Assembly: GCA_965204835.1 (NCBI GenBank)
Contig: OZ242017.1
Coordinates: 1,922,001-1,986,000, forward strand
Direction of reading: 5' to 3'
DNA from: VXMT01 sp965204835
GTDB taxonomy: Bacteria; Chloroflexota; Dehalococcoidia; UBA2979
DNA: 64,000 bases
Below the pieces are notes generated by a model. That model was not told the origin of the DNA, searched no databases, and saw only the letters and a program-made list of their open reading frames with translations. Positions 43,927 to 52,022 of this stretch are shown piece by piece (within the stretch, counting starts at the first letter, position 1; the number at the start of each line of letters is the position of its first letter). The position numbers and the translations under genes are program-made.

Positions 43927-44301
43927 ATGCCCGAGCAGTACGCCGCCACCGACACCCGCACCGGCCTCGAGGTCGTCGTGACGGGCGACTTCCCCGAGGA
44001 CCCCGACGACCGCGTGCGCATCGCGCGCACGACGACGCTGTTCACGCGCCTGATGTCGACCATCCTGGCGATGGAGAACCAGACGGAGCAGCGCGAGGGC
44101 TTCCGGGCGATCGAGACGCAGCTGGAGGTGGCGGAGGCGCTGCTGCGCCGCGACATCGAGGAGGTCCAGCGCCTGATCCGCTCGACCCTCGAGACGATGG
44201 GGATCACGGAGGAGCGGCTCGAGGAGATCGAGGCGGAGCTGCGCCGCCACCTGGAGGAGTTCGGCGGCTTCGACCTGCCGCCGTCCGAGCCTCGGGCGTA
44301 G
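43927..44301 (+). CDS. Hypothetical coiled-coil protein
   Basis: 124 residues, acidic and helical after residue 30. LEVVVTGDFPEDPDDRVRIA may form a short strand region, then TLFTRLMSTILAMENQTEQR, and a long amphipathic helix to the end. No family recognised and no membrane segment. Codon use matches neighbours, so it is probably a real gene. Divergent from the cyclase gene. Confidence 0.65.
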   Translation: MPEQYAATDTRTGLEVVVTGDFPEDPDDRVRIARTTTLFTRLMSTILAMENQTEQREGFRAIETQLEVAEALLRRDIEEVQRLIRSTLETMGITEERLEEIEAELRRHLEEFGGFDLPPSEPRA

Positions 44302-44361
44302 ACGTCGGTCGGCGAGTACCGCCGCTACCGCGTCATCACCGGGGCACTCGCGGATGCCCTG

Positions 44362-44390
44362 GTCACAGCGAGCGACTCCGGCCCTACAGT
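44362..44390 (+). promoter_or_regulatory. Putative promoter of the RHH gene, leaderless
   Basis: GTCACA, 17-base spacer, TACAGT; six bases then separate the -10 from the ATG at 44397, so the transcript would begin at the start codon. Confidence 0.45.
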
Positions 44391-44396
44391 GAATCC

Positions 44397-44627
44397 ATGC
44401 AGAACTTCAGCATCTCCCTGGATGACGAGACCGGCGATTGGGCCCGCGCCGAGGCCGCGCGGCGCGGCGTCACAGTCTCACGACTGGTGGCAGACCTGCT
44501 ACACGAGCAGATGCACCGCGACGATCGCTACGAACAGGCCCGGCGTGCCTACCTCGCGCGGCCCGCGAGGGATCTGAGTTCGGAGTCGGGCCCCTACCCT
44601 TCCCGCGACGAGCTCTATCGCCGGTAA
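44397..44627 (+). CDS. Ribbon-helix-helix antitoxin-like protein
   Basis: 76 residues. QNFSISLDDETGDWARAEAARRGVTVSRLVADLL is a CopG/VapB-type ribbon-helix-helix: a beta strand for DNA contact and two helices for dimerisation. A flexible tail (RPARDLSSESGPYPSRDELY) of the kind that wraps a toxin follows. No PIN or RelE-type toxin gene is next to it; uvrA follows. Orphan antitoxin or stand-alone repressor. Confidence 0.75.
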   Translation: MQNFSISLDDETGDWARAEAARRGVTVSRLVADLLHEQMHRDDRYEQARRAYLARPARDLSSESGPYPSRDELYRR

Positions 44628-44737
44628 GCGAGCGAACGGCTCGCCCACTGGCAGAGCCCGCCTGCCCCCGCTACGCTGGATCGCGCGCTGCCATCCGACC
44701 GCGCTGGACTCCCCCTCGCCGCAATCGAGGTGACCCC

Positions 44738-47734
44738 CTGCCCACCGACCGTATCGCCGTCACCGGCGCCCGTGAGCACAACCTCAAGAACATCTCGGTC
44801 GAGATTCCGCGCGACCGCCTCGTCGTCATCACGGGGCTGAGCGGCTCCGGGAAGTCCTCCCTCGCCTTCGACACCATCTATGCCGAGGGCCAGCGCCGTT
44901 ACGTCGAGTCGCTCTCCGCCTACGCCCGCCAGTTCCTCGGCCTCATGGAGAAGCCCGACGTCGACTACATCGACGGCCTCTCGCCGGCCATCTCGATCGA
45001 CCAGAAGGGCGTCTCGAAGAACCCTCGGTCCACTGTCGCGACGGTGACGGAGATCTACGACTACCTGCGGCTGCTCTACGCGCGCGCCGGCGTGCCGCAC
45101 TGCCTGCACTGCGGGCAGGTGATCCGCAGCCAGACGGTGCAGCAGATCGTCGACGCAGTCCTGGCCGAGCCGCCGGGCACGCGCGCGATGCTGCTCTCGC
45201 CCGTGGTCCGGCACCGCCGGGGCGAGCACAAGCAGGTCTTCGAGGCCGTCCAGCGGCTCGGCTTCGTGCGCGTCCGCGTCGACGGCGCCATTCGCGACGT
45301 CGACGAGGAGTTCGACCTCGACCGCTACGAGTGGCACGACATCGACGTGGTCGTCGACCGGCTGATCATCCCCGAGCTCTCGGACGAGACCACCGGGGAG
45401 GACTACGACGCCACGCGGCAGCGCATCGCGGACTCGGTGGAGCAGGCGCTGCGGCTCGGCGAGGGCATGCTGGTCTTCGCCCCGCAGGCACAGGAGGGCG
45501 AGGCGGAGCGGCCCGAGGAGACCTTCAGCGAGCACTTCGCGTGCCCGAACCCCGACCACCCGCCCTACTCGGTGGGCGAGATCGAGCCTCGCAACTTCTC
45601 GTTCAACAGCCCGCACGGCGCGTGCCCGACCTGCACGGGCCTCGGCGTGCAGATGGAGCTCGACCCCGGCTTGGTGGTGCCGAACCGGAAGCTCTCGATC
45701 GCCGAGGGCGCGATCCTCCCGTACCAGCGGATGAGCACGAGCATCACGTGGTACCGCCGTCGCCTCGACGCGCTCGGGCAGGCGTACGGCTTCGACCTCA
45801 ACACGCCGTTGGATGACCTCACAGAGCAGCAGTGGACCGCCGTGATGCACGGCACCGGCGAGGAGTCGATCAAGCTCGAGTACCGGACGAAGCGCGGCCG
45901 TGAGCGCAGCTTCGACGTGTCGTGGGAGGGCGTCCTGCCCTCGCTCGAACGCCGCTACAACGAGACCGAGTCGGACTGGGTCCGCAACGACATCGAGCGC
46001 TACATGGTCTCGGTGCCGTGCCCGGACTGCGAGGGCGCGCGGCTCAAGCCGGAGATGCTCGCCGTCACCGTCGACGGCCGCTCGGTCGCCGAGGTGGTGG
46101 GCGACTCGGTCGCCGACGGCGTGGCGTGGGTCGAGCGCCTGCGCGGCGAGGGCTCACCGCTGGGCGCTCGCGAGCGCCAGATCGCGCGCCAGATCCTGCA
46201 GGAGATCGCGAACCGGCTGACCTTCCTCTCCGACGTCGGGCTCGACTACCTCACGCTCGACCGCGCCTCGGCGACGCTGTCGGGTGGCGAGGGGCAGCGC
46301 ATCCGGCTGGCGACGCAGATCGGCTCCGCGCTGATGGGCGTGCTCTACGTCTGCGACGAGCCCTCGATCGGCCTGCACGCCGTCGACAACGAGCGCCTGA
46401 TCCGCACGCTGACGCGCCTGCGCGACCTCGGCAACACGGTGCTCGTCGTCGAGCACGACGAGGCGATGATGCGCGCCGCCGACCACCTCATCGACCTCGG
46501 CCCCGGGGCCGGCGAGCACGGGGGACATGTGGTCGCGACTGGGACGCCGAAGCAGGTCATGCGCAACCGGCAGTCGCTGACCGGCCAGTACCTCGCCGGC
46601 AAGCACACGATCGCGATGCCGGAAGCCCGCCGCGAAGGCAGCGGCGAGGCGCTCGTGGTGCGCGGCGCGGCGGAGCACAACCTCAAGCGCATCGACGTGG
46701 CGTTCCCCCTCGGGCGCTTCATCTGCGTGACCGGCGTCTCCGGCTCGGGCAAGTCGACGCTCGTCAACGAGATCCTCGCCAAGCGCCTGGCGCACGACCT
46801 GCAGCGCGCGCGCGAGCGTCCCGGCGCGCACGACGACCTCGAGGGCCTCGAGCACGTCGACAAGGTGGTGGTCATCGACCAGACGCCGATCGGGCGCACG
46901 CCGCGCTCGAACCCGGCGACGTACACGGGGCTGTTCACCATCGTCCGCGAGCTGTTCGCGACGGTGCCGGAGGCGCGAGCGCGCGGCTACAAGCCGGGGC
47001 GCTTCTCCTTCAACGTGAAGGGCGGCCGCTGCGAGGCGTGCCGCGGCGACGGCTACAACCAGATCGAGATGCAGTTCCTCCCCGACGTGACCGTGCCATG
47101 CGAGGTCTGCCGCGGCGCCCGCTACAACCGCGAGGCCCTCGAGATCCAGTTCCGCGGCAAGCACATTGCCGAGGTCCTCGACATGACGGTCACGGAGGCG
47201 CTGGAGTTCTTCGACGCGTTCCCGCGCGCGAAGCGTAAGCTGGAGACGCTGCACGACGTGGGCCTCGGCTACATCCGCCTCGGCCAGCCGGCGACGACGC
47301 TGTCGGGCGGCGAGGCGCAGCGCGTGAAGCTCGCCACCGAGCTGTCCCGGCGCGCGACGGGCCGCACGGTCTACATCCTCGACGAACCGACGACGGGCCT
47401 CGCCTTCGCGGACATCGAGTCGCTGCTGGGGGTGTTGCAGCGCCTGGTGAGCCAGGGCAACACGGTCATCGTCATCGAGCACCAGCTCGACGTGATCAAG
47501 AACGCCGACTGGATCGTCGACCTCGGCCCGCACGGGGGCGAGCGCGGCGGCCTCGTCATCGCCGAGGGCACACCGGAGCACGTCGCCACCATCGAGACCT
47601 CGGCGACGGGCCAGTTCCTCCGCGAGACGCTGGGCCTCGGCGCGCCGGGCTCGAATGGCGCCTCGCCGGTGGCGAACGGCGCGAAGCGGGCGAAGGGGCG
47701 GCGGCGGGCGAAGCGCGCCGCACGCGCGACGTAG
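44738..47734 (+). CDS. uvrA: Excinuclease ABC subunit A, apparent CTG start
   Basis: Damage-recognition ATPase of nucleotide excision repair. First ATPase: GLSGSGKSSLAFDT, LSGGEGQRIRLATQIGS, DEPSIGLHAVDN. Second: GVSGSGKSTLVNEIL, LSGGEAQRVKLATELS, DEPTTGLAFADIE, where most UvrA have GLHF. The zinc module CEACRGDGYNQIE with CEVCRGARYN is intact. The conserved start (PTDRIAVTGAREHNLKN) follows a CTG at 44738 with GAGGTG five bases before it. The only ATG upstream in frame would add 100 residues read from another frame of the RHH gene. 998 residues with a basic tail. Confidence 0.95.
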   Translation: MPTDRIAVTGAREHNLKNISVEIPRDRLVVITGLSGSGKSSLAFDTIYAEGQRRYVESLSAYARQFLGLMEKPDVDYIDGLSPAISIDQKGVSKNPRSTVATVTEIYDYLRLLYARAGVPHCLHCGQVIRSQTVQQIVDAVLAEPPGTRAMLLSPVVRHRRGEHKQVFEAVQRLGFVRVRVDGAIRDVDEEFDLDRYEWHDIDVVVDRLIIPELSDETTGEDYDATRQRIADSVEQALRLGEGMLVFAPQAQEGEAERPEETFSEHFACPNPDHPPYSVGEIEPRNFSFNSPHGACPTCTGLGVQMELDPGLVVPNRKLSIAEGAILPYQRMSTSITWYRRRLDALGQAYGFDLNTPLDDLTEQQWTAVMHGTGEESIKLEYRTKRGRERSFDVSWEGVLPSLERRYNETESDWVRNDIERYMVSVPCPDCEGARLKPEMLAVTVDGRSVAEVVGDSVADGVAWVERLRGEGSPLGARERQIARQILQEIANRLTFLSDVGLDYLTLDRASATLSGGEGQRIRLATQIGSALMGVLYVCDEPSIGLHAVDNERLIRTLTRLRDLGNTVLVVEHDEAMMRAADHLIDLGPGAGEHGGHVVATGTPKQVMRNRQSLTGQYLAGKHTIAMPEARREGSGEALVVRGAAEHNLKRIDVAFPLGRFICVTGVSGSGKSTLVNEILAKRLAHDLQRARERPGAHDDLEGLEHVDKVVVIDQTPIGRTPRSNPATYTGLFTIVRELFATVPEARARGYKPGRFSFNVKGGRCEACRGDGYNQIEMQFLPDVTVPCEVCRGARYNREALEIQFRGKHIAEVLDMTVTEALEFFDAFPRAKRKLETLHDVGLGYIRLGQPATTLSGGEAQRVKLATELSRRATGRTVYILDEPTTGLAFADIESLLGVLQRLVSQGNTVIVIEHQLDVIKNADWIVDLGPHGGERGGLVIAEGTPEHVATIETSATGQFLRETLGLGAPGSNGASPVANGAKRAKGRRRAKRAARAT

Positions 47735-47800
47735 GCGAGGCGTCCGCCCGCACCATCATCGCCGTCGGAGGCAACCGCCCGCACGGGAATCGCAAGCGAT

Positions 47801-47839
47801 CACTGTCGGACCGGCCGATGCGCGGCCGCGCTGACAGTG
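47801..47839. terminator. Inverted repeat between convergent uvrA and 47873 gene
   Basis: CACTGTC pairs with GACAGTG around a GC-rich middle that can itself fold. No T tract. Weak candidate for a shared terminator. Confidence 0.3.
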
Positions 47840-47872
47840 GGCCCCGCGACTCGCCTCGTCAGGCGCTCGTCG

Positions 47873-48382
47873 CTACCAGAACTTCCACCACGGCTTGCTG
47901 TCGCCCGACCCCACCGCGCTCGCGGTGAGGCGCGCCGTGCCGACGGAGTGCTCGACGGCCTCCTGGCTGGCGCGGGGCACGTTCTCGACGTGCCGCGGGA
48001 TCAGCTCGTACAGCACGTCCATGTCCTCGGGCGTGAAGCGGTCACGCGCGACTGTCTGGACGAGCGCCGCGTGGTGCATCGCCATCCCGCCGGGGACGCG
48101 CTCGAACGCCTTCTCGTAGGCGTTCGCCACGTTCTGAGCGCGGCCCAGGTTGTCGCCGGCGAGGCCCATCCATGACCGCAGGCGCGCTTCAGTGAAGTCG
48201 GCCAGCGGCTCGTCGTCGAGCGTGTATTCGGCGCGGATCATCGACTCGGCTTGCTGCTCACGCGCCGACTGGTCGAGCCCGGCCAGGGCCTCGAAGCGCG
48301 TTTGCATCTCAGAGATGCGAGCGTCCCCCTCCGAGTCCATCAGTTCGGACCACGTCATGTCCGGCTGCACTTCGTTCGTCAT
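47873..48382 (-). CDS. Hypothetical soluble protein
   Basis: About 169 residues, acidic, helical. Blocks such as DMTWSELMDSEGDARISEMQ, MIRAEYTLDDEPLADFTEAR and HHAALVQTVARDRFTPEDMD, and an aromatic end KPWWKFW. Not recognised. The ATG at 48382 suits the GGGAGGG ribosome site; a GTG six bases earlier is too close to it. Divergent from the 48465 gene across a perfect palindrome. Confidence 0.7.
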   Translation of the reverse strand: MTNEVQPDMTWSELMDSEGDARISEMQTRFEALAGLDQSAREQQAESMIRAEYTLDDEPLADFTEARLRSWMGLAGDNLGRAQNVANAYEKAFERVPGGMAMHHAALVQTVARDRFTPEDMDVLYELIPRHVENVPRASQEAVEHSVGTARLTASAVGSGDSKPWWKFW

Positions 48383-48412
48383 GGCCACTTCCCTCCCGCG
48401 CGGGCGGAACGC

Positions 48413-48436
48413 GGTACGCTCCCCAAGGAGCGTACC
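48413..48436. promoter_or_regulatory. Perfect 10-bp palindrome between divergent genes
   Basis: GGTACGCTCC-CCAA-GGAGCGTACC, 30-50 bases from both start codons. Likely an operator shared by the two divergent genes, since a terminator would not be expected between divergent starts. Confidence 0.55.
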
Positions 48437-48464
48437 AACCCTGCCGATGTGGTGAAGGTAACAA

Positions 48465-49004
48465 ATGGCGACCTTCCATCTCCACCTCCACGACGCACAC
48501 CTCGTCGCGCTCGCGATTGTCTACCACCTCGGCAGGCCCGGTTCCGAGACGGATGCGGCTACGTTGCAACGCCATTCGCTGGGTCTCGGGCCGGTGCTGG
48601 AGGCGCTCGATCCACAGCTCGACGCACACGCGAGGGAGCTGGAATCGGTCGAGGTCGAGCTCTCCGCGTACCAGGTCACACGCCTCGGTGCGGCGCTGCA
48701 TGGCACGGTCAACGAGCTCAAGCAGTTCGGGATGGCCGGTGGACGCTCGGCCGTGCCCGGCTTCGCCGAGGCGTTCGCGCGCCACTTCCCCGAGGCGGGC
48801 GACGGCGGAGCCGTCGACGCGATGGACCTCGTGCCGGACGCGGTCGGCCTGCGCCGCCGATTCGACGCGGCCATCCGCGAGGCCGAGGCGGAGGTCGAGG
48901 CGGCCCGTGAGGCCGCGCTGGCCGAGGCGGAGCGGGCGCAGCGCGGCGCGCTGCGGCGGCTCCTGGGCCGCCTCGCCGGATGGTTCCGGGCTCGCCGCCG
49001 GTAG
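48465..49004 (+). CDS. Hypothetical protein with coiled-coil tail
   Basis: 179 residues. His-rich start (ATFHLHLHDAHLVALAIVYH), a middle with ESVEVELSAYQVTRLGAAL and GRSAVPGFAEAFARHFPE, then an Ala/Glu/Arg coiled coil (residues 130-165) and a basic end LAGWFRARRR. Not recognised. It shares an upstream palindrome with the divergent 47873 gene. Confidence 0.65.
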   Translation: MATFHLHLHDAHLVALAIVYHLGRPGSETDAATLQRHSLGLGPVLEALDPQLDAHARELESVEVELSAYQVTRLGAALHGTVNELKQFGMAGGRSAVPGFAEAFARHFPEAGDGGAVDAMDLVPDAVGLRRRFDAAIREAEAEVEAAREAALAEAERAQRGALRRLLGRLAGWFRARRR

Positions 49005-49018
49005 CAGGGCATCGGCGC

Positions 49019-49047
49019 TTGTTCGCCAGTCCGCCCGTATCTAGACT
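49019..49047 (+). promoter_or_regulatory. Promoter of the ferredoxin gene
   Basis: TTGTTC, 17-base spacer, TAGACT. Expected transcript start about 48 bases before the ATG at 49102. Confidence 0.5.
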
Positions 49048-49101
49048 GACGTTGAGCGGAGCGGCGCCGCGAATCTTGGATGAGAAGGGACCGCCAGCCG
49101 G

Positions 49102-49377
49102 ATGACCTACTACATCACCCAGCCGTGCATCGACGTGATGGACCAGTCGTGCGTGGACGTCTGTCCGGTCGACTGTATCCACTTCGAGGAGGGGGTCGAC
49201 CGCATGCTCTATATCGACCCCGATGAGTGCATCGACTGCGGCGCGTGCGAGCCCGCATGCCCCGTGAACGCGATCTACGCCGAGGACGACCTCCCCGACG
49301 ACCAGTCCGCGTTCGCCGAGATCAACATCGTCTGGTTCCAGGACCGCGACGACGCGCGCTCGAAGGTGCCTGCCTGA
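49102..49377 (+). CDS. fdxA: Seven-iron type ferredoxin FdxA
   Basis: 91-residue electron carrier. First cluster: C9, C17 and C21 in QPCIDVMDQSCVDVCPVDC; second: CIDCGACEPACP, a CxxCxxCxxxCP motif. The Cx7Cx3CP spacing in the first site is that of [3Fe-4S][4Fe-4S] ferredoxins of the Thermus/Mycobacterium FdxA type. The C-terminal half (INIVWFQDRDDARSK) is also family-like. Own promoter and terminator, so monocistronic. Confidence 0.94.
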   Translation: MTYYITQPCIDVMDQSCVDVCPVDCIHFEEGVDRMLYIDPDECIDCGACEPACPVNAIYAEDDLPDDQSAFAEINIVWFQDRDDARSKVPA

Positions 49378-49407
49378 GCCGCTGACCGCATCGATTCCAC
49401 ACGTACG

Positions 49408-49437
49408 GAAGCGCCGCTTGTGCGGCGCTTCTTGTTG
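49408..49437 (+). terminator. Intrinsic terminator of fdxA
   Basis: Perfect 10-bp stem GAAGCGCCGC / GCGGCGCTTC with loop TTGT, followed by TTGTTGT. It lies 31 bases after the fdxA stop. Confidence 0.8.
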
Positions 49438-49474
49438 TCCGCCGCCCGGCGGACGGGGGCACGAAGGCCCGCGA

Positions 49475-50287
49475 TTACGTGGAGGGCTGGCCGTCCAGCA
49501 GCGGCAGGTCGTCGTGGTGGAGGAAGTCGCGGTGCTCCTGCACCGGGTGCGACTCCAGCCGCACGCCGCCGTGCGGCTCCAGGTACACGAGCAGCACCGC
49601 GCCGCCGGTCTTGCCGGCCAGCCCGTCCGGGGCGCCCGAGTAGGCGGCGACCGTGTTGTCGCCGGCGGCGACCCGCGTCTGCTGCTCCCAGTGCCCGAGC
49701 GCGATGTAGTCGTGGTCGAGGACCGCGAGGTGTTCCTCGTAGATGTGGTAGGAGCTGTGCGAGCCGGACTGCGGGTGCAGGAAGTGGCCGTGGCCGATGC
49801 CGATGTGCCAGTCGGCGTCGCCGCGCAGCGGCGCGTCGCCGAACGGGCTGAAGTCCGCATCGAGGTGGCTGCGGCCCCAGAACTCGACGCTCAGCTCGGG
49901 GAGGTGGACGGTCTCGCCGTCGGGGTCGCGCATCAGGATCAGGTTCGGGGCCATGTGCGTCAGGTCGAGGCGGTCGTAGACCGAGCCGGGCCCGACGTGG
50001 TCGTGGTTGCCGGGCAGCAGCACGACCGGGCCCGGCACGCGGCGGAGCTGCTCGGCGGCGAACTCCATGGTGTCCGGGCGGACCCGCGCGTTATCGAAGA
50101 AGTCGCCCGCGATGATCATGAAGTCGACATTGAACTGGAGCGTCAGGTCCACCACCGCCGAGAAGGTGTCGTGCATCTCCTGGCGCCGCCGCACGGACCG
50201 CTCGTTCTCGCTGTGGTCGTAGGCGCCGAGGTGTACATCCGAGGTGTGCAGGAAGCGCAGTGCACGCCGATCCTCGCTGCTGCTCAC
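49475..50287 (-). CDS. Metallophosphoesterase (SbcD/YkuE-like)
   Basis: 270 residues with the five-block calcineurin-like motif: LHTSDVHLG, IIAGDFFDN, LLPGNHDHVG, GIGHGHFL and ALGHWEQQ. Most like SbcD/DNA-repair-exonuclease-type phosphoesterases, but no SbcC partner is present and the C-terminal capping part is short. Substrate unknown. Start overlaps the GlyRS stop by four bases, so it depends on the glyS transcript. Confidence 0.85.
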   Translation of the reverse strand: MSSSEDRRALRFLHTSDVHLGAYDHSENERSVRRRQEMHDTFSAVVDLTLQFNVDFMIIAGDFFDNARVRPDTMEFAAEQLRRVPGPVVLLPGNHDHVGPGSVYDRLDLTHMAPNLILMRDPDGETVHLPELSVEFWGRSHLDADFSPFGDAPLRGDADWHIGIGHGHFLHPQSGSHSSYHIYEEHLAVLDHDYIALGHWEQQTRVAAGDNTVAAYSGAPDGLAGKTGGAVLLVYLEPHGGVRLESHPVQEHRDFLHHDDLPLLDGQPST

Positions 50288-51645
50288 GCTACGCCTCCAT
50301 CCGGCTGCAACTCGTCGATGCGCCCCTGGAGCGCCTCTACCAACCCGCTAATAGGTACCCGGATTTGCGACATCGTATCACGGTCCCTGATGGTCGCAGC
50401 GTCGTCGTCGAGGCTGTCGAAGTCGACCGTCACGCACAGCGGCGTGCCCACTTCGTCCTGGCGGCGGTAGCGGCGGCCGATGGACTGCGCGTCGTCGAAC
50501 TGGGTGCGGAAGTGCGGCCGCAGCGCGTCCCACACGCGCCGCGCCGTCGGCGCGAGGCGCTCGTTCCGCGACAGCGGGAGCACAGCGACCGTCACGGGCG
50601 CGACGTGCGGCGCGAGCCGCAGCAGCACGCGCGTCTCGCCGCGGTCGTCGGTCTCCTCGTCGTAGGCGTCGACGAGCAGCGTGAGCAGGATGCGGTCGAC
50701 GCCAGCCGCGGGCTCGACGACGTGGGGGACGATGTGCTCCTCGCGCTGCGGGTCGAAGTACGACAGCGTCTTGCCCGAGGACTCCGCGTGCGCGCTGAGG
50801 TCGAAGTCGCCGCGGTGCGCGATACCCTCGAGTTCGCCCCAGCCCCACGGGTAGAGGTACTCGACGTCGGAGGTCGCGCTCGAGTAGTGCGAGAGCTCCT
50901 CTGGGGTGTGGTCGCGCAGGCGCAGCCGGTCCGGCCGCACGCCGAGCGAGCGGTACCAGTCCAGCCGCTCCTGCTTCCAGTACTCGTGCTGTGCGATCGA
51001 GTCCGCCGGGTCGCAGAAGTACTCCATCTCCATCTGCTCGAACTCGAGCATGCGGAACGTGAAGTGCCCCGTGGTGATCTCGTTGCGGAACGACTTGCCG
51101 ACCTGTGCGATGCCGAACGGCAGCCGGCGGCGGGTGCTCTGCAGCACGTTGTCGAAGTTCACGAACATGCCCTGCGCCGTCTCGGGCCGCAGGTACGCCG
51201 TCGCCGCCTCGTCCTGGACCGCGCCGACGAACGTGCGGAAGAGCAGGTTGAACTGGCGCTCCTCCGTGAACCGCCCGACCGCGCCGCAGACCGGGCAGGT
51301 GTCGCCCTCGATGTGGTCGGCGCGCACGCGCGAGCGGCACTCGAGGCAGTCGACGAGGGGGTCGGAGAAGCCGTCGACGTGCCCGGAGGCCTTCCAGACG
51401 GCGGGGTTGGTGATGATCGCTGCCTCGATGCCGACGACGTCGCTGCGCTCCTGCACCATCCGCCGCCACCACAGCTCGCGGATGTTGCGCTTCATCTCGA
51501 CGCCGAGCGGGCCGTAGTCGTAGGTGGAGGCGAAGCCCCCGTAGATCTCCGCCGAGGGGAACACGAAGCCTCGCCGCTTCGCGAGCGAAATCAGCGTCTC
51601 CAGATCGACGCTGGCGGCTACAGCCTCCACGGGAGCCTCAGTCAC
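50284..51645 (-). CDS. glyQS: Glycyl-tRNA synthetase, dimeric class II
   Basis: Charges tRNA(Gly). 453 residues, the alpha2 type found in Gram-positive bacteria, Chloroflexota, archaea and eukaryotes. Class II features: RRGFVFPSAEIYGGFASTYDYGPLG at the N-terminus, motif 2 FRNEITTGHFTFRMLEFEQME, and the motif 3 region with EPAAGVDRILLTLL. Cysteine pairs CLECRS and CPVCG around residues 105-120 may hold zinc. A C-terminal anticodon-binding domain follows. Confidence 0.96.
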   Translation of the reverse strand: MTEAPVEAVAASVDLETLISLAKRRGFVFPSAEIYGGFASTYDYGPLGVEMKRNIRELWWRRMVQERSDVVGIEAAIITNPAVWKASGHVDGFSDPLVDCLECRSRVRADHIEGDTCPVCGAVGRFTEERQFNLLFRTFVGAVQDEAATAYLRPETAQGMFVNFDNVLQSTRRRLPFGIAQVGKSFRNEITTGHFTFRMLEFEQMEMEYFCDPADSIAQHEYWKQERLDWYRSLGVRPDRLRLRDHTPEELSHYSSATSDVEYLYPWGWGELEGIAHRGDFDLSAHAESSGKTLSYFDPQREEHIVPHVVEPAAGVDRILLTLLVDAYDEETDDRGETRVLLRLAPHVAPVTVAVLPLSRNERLAPTARRVWDALRPHFRTQFDDAQSIGRRYRRQDEVGTPLCVTVDFDSLDDDAATIRDRDTMSQIRVPISGLVEALQGRIDELQPDGGVA

Positions 51646-51819
51646 GCCTCACCTCGCGCTATCGTCGCAGTGCCGGTCCGCCCCTCGAGGCGGCCAGGCG
51701 TCGAGTCATTGCCATTCGTGTGAGCCGGGAGCGGCCCCGCGTGATCATACGTGGCGCGCATCCTAGCCGCCGGTGCTAGCATGATCGATAGCGAACGCTC
51801 CCCGAATCGGAGTCCCGCC

Positions 51820-51936
51820 ATGCTACGCCTGATGATGTTCCTGGTGCTCGGCATCGCCGTCGGCCTGGCCGCCGCGCTCTACATCTCCGCGCGCGACGAG
51901 CTCGAGGCTGCGGCAAGCGGCGAAGCGACCGACTAA
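51820..51936 (+). CDS. Small single-pass membrane protein
   Basis: 38 residues: one hydrophobic helix (LRLMMFLVLGIAVGLAAALY) and a short charged tail. GGAG seven bases before the ATG, a TAGCAT -10-like element near 51776, and a strong terminator after it support a real monocistronic gene. An upstream ATG at 51781 would add 13 residues but lies too near the presumed transcript start. Function unknown. Confidence 0.5.
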   Translation: MLRLMMFLVLGIAVGLAAALYISARDELEAAASGEATD

Positions 51937-51973
51937 CCCCGAGCCTCCGACCACCCACGAAGCCCAGAGCGCA

Positions 51974-52002
51974 AACGAGGCGGGCTCGTCGCCCGCCTCG
52001 TT
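51974..52002. terminator. Bidirectional terminator
   Basis: Perfect 12-bp stem AACGAGGCGGGC / GCCCGCCTCGTT, loop TCGTC, between the convergent small membrane gene and hppA. Confidence 0.7.
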
Positions 52003-52022
52003 CGTTGGTATCTGTGTCCGCC

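Noticed and set aside
49375..49400. TGA at the end of fdxA as another Sec codon
   Set aside because: The codons after it show no conserved pattern, no hairpin sits at the right distance, and the terminator is close; FdxA is full length.
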